From contig CAZCSP010000021.1 of the NCBI GenBank assembly GCA_964501275.1, forward strand, positions 1 to 64,000: a stretch of DNA of 64,000 nucleotides, given 5' to 3'. Origin of the DNA: 55-13 sp964501275 (GTDB taxonomy: Bacteria; Armatimonadota; Fimbriimonadia; Fimbriimonadales; Fimbriimonadaceae). Of this stretch, positions 59,370-64,000 are shown in pieces. Each line of letters starts with the position of its first letter. Positions within the stretch are counted from its first letter, which is position 1. A program made the position numbers and the translations under genes. The notes beneath the pieces are model-generated. The model saw only the letters and a program-made list of their open reading frames with translations. It did not search any database and was not told the origin of the DNA.

Positions 59370-60159
59370 CCAGCTGATGAACAACCCCGGCGCGCTATTG
59401 GCCAGCGGCGCGGTTTGGGTGTTGCTCAGCTTCTGGATACTCGGGTTGTTCCAATGGGCGATTCAGGGCGACATCGACTTCTTGAGCGCGTTGGCGGGAA
59501 TCTGCGTTGCTATCGGCCTGGGAATCGCCGCCATGCTTGCGCGGGACGCATACATGGCGCCCTTGATCCTATTAGGCGTCGTTATCACCATGTGCGCCTT
59601 TCCCCTGGTGAGGTCCTCTCTCAACAAGCGAGCCTTGGGCCAGATCGACGTGGATACTATTGAGCGGGCATACGAGGTCTTAGCCCAAAAGCCGGGAAAC
59701 GCTCCGATTAAGTTCAAGCTTGCCAAGACGATCTATCACAAAGGGATGCCCGCCCATGCGCTGGCCCTGGCTGAGGAGGCGATCCTGCAGATGCCGGAGG
59801 CGATGTTTCCCGAGGAGCACCGCATCCTGAAGGGCTGGCGGCACTACCAAAAGGCGTCGGGGCAAACGGCATTGGGGTGTCTGGACTGTGGAGCCCCTTG
59901 CCAACCTGGTTACACGCACTGTCTGCAGTGCGGCGCGCCGTTCCTTTTGGACCATGCCCGCGGCGCGTGGGTGGGCAAAGGACTGGCCCGCAAGTTCGTC
60001 TCGGCCTGGATCGCGATCATGGTCGCCGTGGTGGGAATCCCCTTTGTCGCCGGGACATTGTCCGCCGGGGCGGCGATACCGGTCATCATTGGGCTGATGG
60101 CAATGGCAATCGTGGTACTCGCCATGACCTTTCGTCCGTCTAGGAAAGCATCGCCATGA
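59359..60159 (+). CDS. Membrane protein with a zinc-ribbon-like module
   Basis: 266 aa from GTG 59359. TM helices lie at the N-terminus (about 12-95). A TPR-like helical segment follows (IERAYEVLAQKPGNAPIKFK, AHALALAEEAILQMPEA), then a four-Cys zinc ribbon (CLDCGAPCQPGYTHCLQCGA) and two C-terminal TM helices. It is coupled on both sides (overlapping plsY and lptF), which suggests a part in envelope lipid or LPS handling. No named family recognised. Confidence 0.7.
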   Translation: MLRDQLMNNPGALLASGAVWVLLSFWILGLFQWAIQGDIDFLSALAGICVAIGLGIAAMLARDAYMAPLILLGVVITMCAFPLVRSSLNKRALGQIDVDTIERAYEVLAQKPGNAPIKFKLAKTIYHKGMPAHALALAEEAILQMPEAMFPEEHRILKGWRHYQKASGQTALGCLDCGAPCQPGYTHCLQCGAPFLLDHARGAWVGKGLARKFVSAWIAIMVAVVGIPFVAGTLSAGAAIPVIIGLMAMAIVVLAMTFRPSRKASP

Positions 60160-61229
60160 AGAAAGTAGACCAATACATGCTGAAGGAGTTGGCGGTGCCA
60201 TTCCTCATCGGCACAGTCTCGGTCCAACTGATGTTCTTGGCGAACCAGTTTATCTACCTCTTCAAGACGTTCTCCCTCCAAAACGTCCCTTTCTCGGCGT
60301 TCGCTCAGCTTGTTCTGTATAAAGCTCCTTACTGGGCCAACTTCACATTTCCAATGGGAATGACGTTGGCTGCCTCAATGGCGGTCTCTCGCGTGACCCG
60401 TGAAAGCGAACTGACGGCGATGCGGGCGGCGGGAGCGAGGATTCTACGCGTCCTGCGCCCAATCGCGGTGTTCGGGCTGATCGTCGCGATCGGCAACTTT
60501 CTCTCGGCCGAGATGGTGATGCCTCCGGCGGAGAAGCGATTCAACAAACTGAGCCGGGAAGTGGCGGTCCTGGGCGGCATACCCAACTTCATCCAGAACC
60601 AGGGGCTGAAACTGAAGAACTGGTGGGTCTACTTCGGCGGCATCCAGCGCGCCCCTGACGGCAAGTTGGTTCTGACGGATATTGTGGTCTTTGAGAGGCC
60701 GCAGCCCAAGATGACGGAGCTTAAAACCGCCAAAAACGGCACCTATAGCAACGGCAACTGGGAGCTCACGGATGTGTTTGTGTGGGTTGTAGATGGGCAG
60801 GATCTTGTGGTCGCCAAAGCGGACGAACCCATGACGATCACCGAACCCATCGACGTCGATTCCCTGTTTGGCGGGCTGGTTCCTGAAGAGAAAACCCTCG
60901 AAGAACTTCGGCAGACCATCGAGACCAATCGCAATAACGGCATGAACACCGTCCATGAGGAAATGCAGTACCACAACCGGTTTGCCTTGCCCGCCGCCTG
61001 CCTGGTGTTCGCCATTGTGTCGCCGGTGTTTGCTGTCTGGTTTGCGAAGAGCGGGGCGTTTATGGGCGTGTTTCTCAGCATGATCGTGGTCTTGCTCTAC
61101 TACAACGCCTGGGTGATCTCGACTGAAATCTTGGGCAAGAACGGGTGGACCGCGCCCTGGCTGGCGGCTTGGCTGCCAAACATCATCTTCATCGTCTTTG
61201 GCCTCTTCGCCATTCGGAGGCTGGAGTGA
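60156..61229 (+). CDS. lptF: LptF/LptG-family permease
   Basis: 357 aa. The start KKVDQYMLKELAVPFLIGTV and the RVTRESELTAMRAAGARILR segment are YjgP/YjgQ hallmarks. A periplasmic beta region and three C-terminal TM helices (FALPAACLVFAIVSPVFAVW onwards) follow. The permease extracts LPS from the inner membrane with LptB. Only one copy is here; some diderms use a second gene elsewhere. The GTGA overlap with the next gene couples it to LptD. Confidence 0.92.
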   Translation: MKKVDQYMLKELAVPFLIGTVSVQLMFLANQFIYLFKTFSLQNVPFSAFAQLVLYKAPYWANFTFPMGMTLAASMAVSRVTRESELTAMRAAGARILRVLRPIAVFGLIVAIGNFLSAEMVMPPAEKRFNKLSREVAVLGGIPNFIQNQGLKLKNWWVYFGGIQRAPDGKLVLTDIVVFERPQPKMTELKTAKNGTYSNGNWELTDVFVWVVDGQDLVVAKADEPMTITEPIDVDSLFGGLVPEEKTLEELRQTIETNRNNGMNTVHEEMQYHNRFALPAACLVFAIVSPVFAVWFAKSGAFMGVFLSMIVVLLYYNAWVISTEILGKNGWTAPWLAAWLPNIIFIVFGLFAIRRLE

Positions 61230-63547
61230 GGCTCGGCTTCGTCCTTGCCTTCGCAGGATTGGCGGCGGTTGGGGTAGGGCAGGATGTCAGCGGCCCGATC
61301 CGCAATGTCCTGAATATACTGAAAGATAAAGAATTACTGCCAAAACCTATCCAAATACCACCGACCCAGCCGCAGGTAAACGATCCCAGGATCCGGTCGG
61401 GCCAACTTCCCGAAGCCAGTCCAGATCCGAATCGCCAGCAGCTCGATATCAAGCAGGGGAATCTACGCCAGCAAGGCGATATCATCACCTTGTCCGACGG
61501 CGCTCATCTGGTCTACCGAGGCTACGAAATCTTCGGCGATACCATCGAAGGAAACCTCTCCACCAACATCTTCAAAGCCACTGGAAATGTAAAAGTTTTT
61601 GGCGAAAAGGCTTATATCAAAGGGGATGAAGTCACGGTGAACATGAGGAACGAGACCTTTCTCGCCCGCGATTCCTACGTTGAGGCGCGCCCCTCACTTT
61701 TGGGAGGGAATATCCAGAGAAACCTATACATAAAGGGCGGCACAACCTACGGAACTCAATATGAGATTTTTGGCGAGAACTGCACCGTCACCTCCTGCGA
61801 CCTGGAAACGCCGCACTACCATATGCAATCCGCCAAGGTGACCGTCCGTCCCGGTCGGCGGGCGATCTTCCGCAAGGTGGGAATCAATCTATTCAACCGC
61901 ACGATTCTCAAGCTGCCGTACCTCTCCATCCCCCTGGACGAACGAACCTACCGCTACATGCCCGAGGTCGGCCAGACTTTCGACGAAGGCTACTATGTCA
62001 AGTTCAAGTTCGGCATCCCTCTTAGGGGCGACTACACCTTTTTAGACACCCGAGTGGACTACTTCACCAAGAAGGGGCCGGGCCTGGGACTCGATTTCAC
62101 CTATTCCACACCCACCATGCGCGGCGTCGCCAACGCCTACAACATCTTGGGCGATGACAGGATGTTCACTTTCAGCAACCGTCACCGTCAGGAGCTAAGC
62201 TTCGGGGTGCTCACTGTCGACAACAACTATCAGCAGCGCAACTACCTCTCCGCCCCGGAATCCACGATCCTGAATACCCGCATCGGGCTGACGGTGCCGC
62301 AGGCCCGGCAAACTACTACGAGGTTCGACTTTTTGCGCAGCGAGAACACCTCGGGCGCAAGTCGGGCGACCTCGGAAAGCTTCAAGATTTCGGACAATCG
62401 CCGCTGGAGTCGGGAATTCCGCACCCTGTTCGACGTGGGGTACTCGCATAGCCAGAATCAAAGTGGATCGTTCTTCAGCGAGCGGGAGCAGATGGATGTG
62501 AAGCTGCGGGCGAACTACGATATGCAGAAGGCAATGGCCCAGTTCGACTACCAGCGGGCCATCCCGGTCGGTGAGACTAGCAACTTCTTCAGTGGGGCCG
62601 ACCGGACGCCGGTCCTTTCGCTATCTACGGACTCGCGCCGCCTCCTCGGGGGAAGGGATGGAGGCTGGCCGTTTACCAGCGAGATCAGCGTCGGCGAGTT
62701 TGCGAATTCGCTAGATAGGACAAGGTTAAGCCGTGCAAACTTTGACTTTAACATCAACCGCCCGGATCGAAGTAATAATCGCTTCCGGTTCGACATCAAC
62801 GGCCGCTTCCGACAAGGTATCTATAGCAACGACACCGCCCAATACAACCTGGGGCTGGGCTTGCAGGCCAGCTATGCCTTAGGCCACGATACCAGCTTCA
62901 ATGTCCGGTACAACTACCTTCGCCCCTACGGTTTCTCCCCGCTGCAAATCGACCGTCTGGGTCGCACCAACCTTGTCACCGCCGACCTCTCTTTCCGACC
63001 GTACCGCACCATCCTCATCGGAGCGCAGACCGGCTACGACATCCTTCAACTGCAAGACCAGAACTCGTACTCCAGCCCTTGGCAGTCGGTTGGTGCGAGG
63101 CTGGAGTATCGCCCCGTGGACTACATCTCCCTCCGCGCTCTCAGCACCTACGATACTTTCCAGCGGGCTTGGAGTTACACGAACGTCGATCTGGCCTACC
63201 GCGCCGGGGCGACTTTTGTAGGCTTCGGCGCGAAGTATGACGGTATCCGCAAGACCTGGAGCAGCGCGAGCGGGTTTGTGGACGGCTTTAAATGGGGCCG
63301 CCTGCGCACCAGTTTGCTGTTCAACTACAATGGCTACCTGCAAAGGTTCGAGTCCCGCCACGCCCAGTTCACCTACGACCTCCACTGCGCCGAGGCGGTC
63401 CTAACCGTCCTGGACAACCCCATCGGATTCCGCGCCGGAACCAGCATCAGCTTCACCATCCGCCTCAAAGCCTTCCCCTTCAACACCGGCTTTGGCACCG
63501 GCACCAGCGGCCAACCGATCACCATCAGCGGCGGGGGAGTGAACTGA
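61226..63547 (+). CDS. lptD: LPS-assembly outer-membrane protein LptD-like
   Basis: 773 aa from GTG 61226, preceded by GGAGG and overlapping the lptF stop. RLGFVLAFAGLAAVGVGQ is the signal peptide. The OstA/LptA-like beta-jellyroll follows (LSDGAHLVYRGYEIFGDTIE, IFKATGNVKVFGEKAYIKGD), then Cys residues in ENCTVTSCDLETPHYHMQ, then a long Tyr/Arg-rich beta-barrel. It would insert lipopolysaccharide into the outer leaflet, which makes this a diderm genome. The low similarity of the barrel is normal. Confidence 0.88.
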   Translation: MRLGFVLAFAGLAAVGVGQDVSGPIRNVLNILKDKELLPKPIQIPPTQPQVNDPRIRSGQLPEASPDPNRQQLDIKQGNLRQQGDIITLSDGAHLVYRGYEIFGDTIEGNLSTNIFKATGNVKVFGEKAYIKGDEVTVNMRNETFLARDSYVEARPSLLGGNIQRNLYIKGGTTYGTQYEIFGENCTVTSCDLETPHYHMQSAKVTVRPGRRAIFRKVGINLFNRTILKLPYLSIPLDERTYRYMPEVGQTFDEGYYVKFKFGIPLRGDYTFLDTRVDYFTKKGPGLGLDFTYSTPTMRGVANAYNILGDDRMFTFSNRHRQELSFGVLTVDNNYQQRNYLSAPESTILNTRIGLTVPQARQTTTRFDFLRSENTSGASRATSESFKISDNRRWSREFRTLFDVGYSHSQNQSGSFFSEREQMDVKLRANYDMQKAMAQFDYQRAIPVGETSNFFSGADRTPVLSLSTDSRRLLGGRDGGWPFTSEISVGEFANSLDRTRLSRANFDFNINRPDRSNNRFRFDINGRFRQGIYSNDTAQYNLGLGLQASYALGHDTSFNVRYNYLRPYGFSPLQIDRLGRTNLVTADLSFRPYRTILIGAQTGYDILQLQDQNSYSSPWQSVGARLEYRPVDYISLRALSTYDTFQRAWSYTNVDLAYRAGATFVGFGAKYDGIRKTWSSASGFVDGFKWGRLRTSLLFNYNGYLQRFESRHAQFTYDLHCAEAVLTVLDNPIGFRAGTSISFTIRLKAFPFNTGFGTGTSGQPITISGGGVN

Positions 63548-63605
63548 TGTGGCTTGTGGCTTGTGGCTTGTGGCTTGTGGCTTGTGGCTTGTGGCTTGTG
63601 GCTTG
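63547..63605. repeat. Seven-base tandem repeat
   Basis: GTGGCTT repeats about eight times directly after the lptD stop, and 63660-63700 carries the inverse words (CCACAAGCCAC). Probable slippage-prone simple sequence; it could form a loose hairpin at the lptD 3' end. Confidence 0.85.
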
Positions 63606-63710
63606 TTCATATGAAAAGTAGCTGGTTAGTCGCGGACTTTGGTAGTTCGTCGTTTGTAGTTCCCCACATTCCACAGTCCACAAGCCACATCTCACAGACC
63701 ACATCCCCCG

Positions 63711-64000
63711 CTACTCATTGGCCCACCTATTGATGAGCCACCAACTGGCTTGGTCGTGGGGCATGAATTTGGGGTGGGTGATGATTTCGAATGCGGGGAG
63801 GTAGCCCAGGCTTCTGTCCCCATACTCCTTGATCCGCCGGATCACCCGCTCCACATGCTCCTTCGCCACCCGACAACGCTCAATATCCGCCCGCGAGCCG
63901 CCGATGTTCCGGTTCGTCGCGATGGCGATCCGCTCCAACTGCTCGAAGATCGGGCGGCAAGGGACAAGGGCGGCCGCCGCGACTCCCGGCTGTCCTTGGG
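63711..64000 (-). CDS. Partial gene of unknown function, cut by the right edge
   Basis: The frame is open from 64000 to a stop at 63711 (at least 95 residues). It contains IAIATNRNIGGSRADIERCR, then VAKEHVERVIRRIKEYGDRS and the end PHDQASWWLINRWANE. The apparent TTG start at 63938 is only an internal codon; the true start lies outside the window. No family recognised. Confidence 0.55.
   Translation of the reverse strand, partial: QGQPGVAAAALVPCRPIFEQLERIAIATNRNIGGSRADIERCRVAKEHVERVIRRIKEYGDRSLGYLPAFEIITHPKFMPHDQASWWLINRWANE

Noticed and set aside
1..64000. tRNA, rRNA, tmRNA, RNase P RNA, prophage or integrative element boundaries
   Set aside because: No matching sequence pattern or gene set was seen; no integrase or attachment-site pair was recognised.

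Overview
The window reads as chromosome from a flagellated, diderm bacterium, most likely a member of the Armatimonadota (Fimbriimonadales-like). This is inference. It rests on moderately high GC, a prepilin of the FTLIELLVVIAIIAILAA...FPVFAQAK type followed by a small lipoprotein, a PEP-CTERM protein, several Uma2 nucleases, a DUF1800 protein, and an LptF/LptD outer-membrane pathway. No rRNA, tRNA, prophage or plasmid gene was recognised. No cas gene is present although a CRISPR array enters from the left edge.

Layout. 1-1.4 kb: CRISPR array (21 repeats in view, 36-nt repeat, ~30-nt spacers) ending in a perfect 27-bp inverted repeat. 1.4-5.9 kb: DUF3445 haem N-demethylase-like protein, HEAT protein, MscS channel, DinB-like protein, HemG-like flavodoxin, PEP-CTERM protein. 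6.0-13.7 kb: flagellar operon flgB-flgC-fliE-fliF-fliG-fliH-fliI-fliJ, then a lytic transglycosylase and a MotE-like protein. 14.2-18.3 kb: pyrF, mutY, HD-GYP phosphodiesterase, DUF433 protein. 18.4-24.0 kb (minus strand): BMP-type nucleoside ABC transporter operon ending in a tandem 6-pyruvoyl-tetrahydropterin synthase-like gene; its ATPase carries a ~140-residue insert made of palindromic repeats. 24.1-28.5 kb: aquaporin, GNAT, HEAT protein, GH32, HicB-like protein. 28.1-30.6 kb: frameshifted DUF6157 and RhuM genes. 30.7-36.1 kb: glyA, rpmE type B, HDOD protein, secreted protein, adenylate cyclase. 36.3-44.5 kb: frameshifted prepilin plus lipoprotein, three Uma2 proteins, DUF1800, DAHP synthase, ppdK.

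44.7-50.9 kb is the most accessory-looking stretch. It holds four ORFs and one decayed copy of an unrecognised membrane-anchored family (most members end in a SWLxxxWAAVRxWFG-like motif), an ArsR/AHSA1 pair with an operator over the start codon, and a GIY-YIG protein. 50.9-54.7 kb: MHS-type MFS transporter, ABC-2 permease, manC. 54.8-56.0 kb: an IS200/RAYT-like transposase beside long palindromic repeats. 56.0-63.5 kb: glnE, then the envelope run plsY - zinc-ribbon membrane protein - lptF - lptD. A gene running off the right edge closes the window.

A theme across the window is modular palindromic repeats. At least four short hairpin families lie between genes, and pieces of three of them sit in frame inside the ABC transporter ATPase gene. 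In two families the stems differ between copies by compensating changes. Together with the CRISPR-terminal hairpin and the membrane-protein family, these are the observations most worth following.
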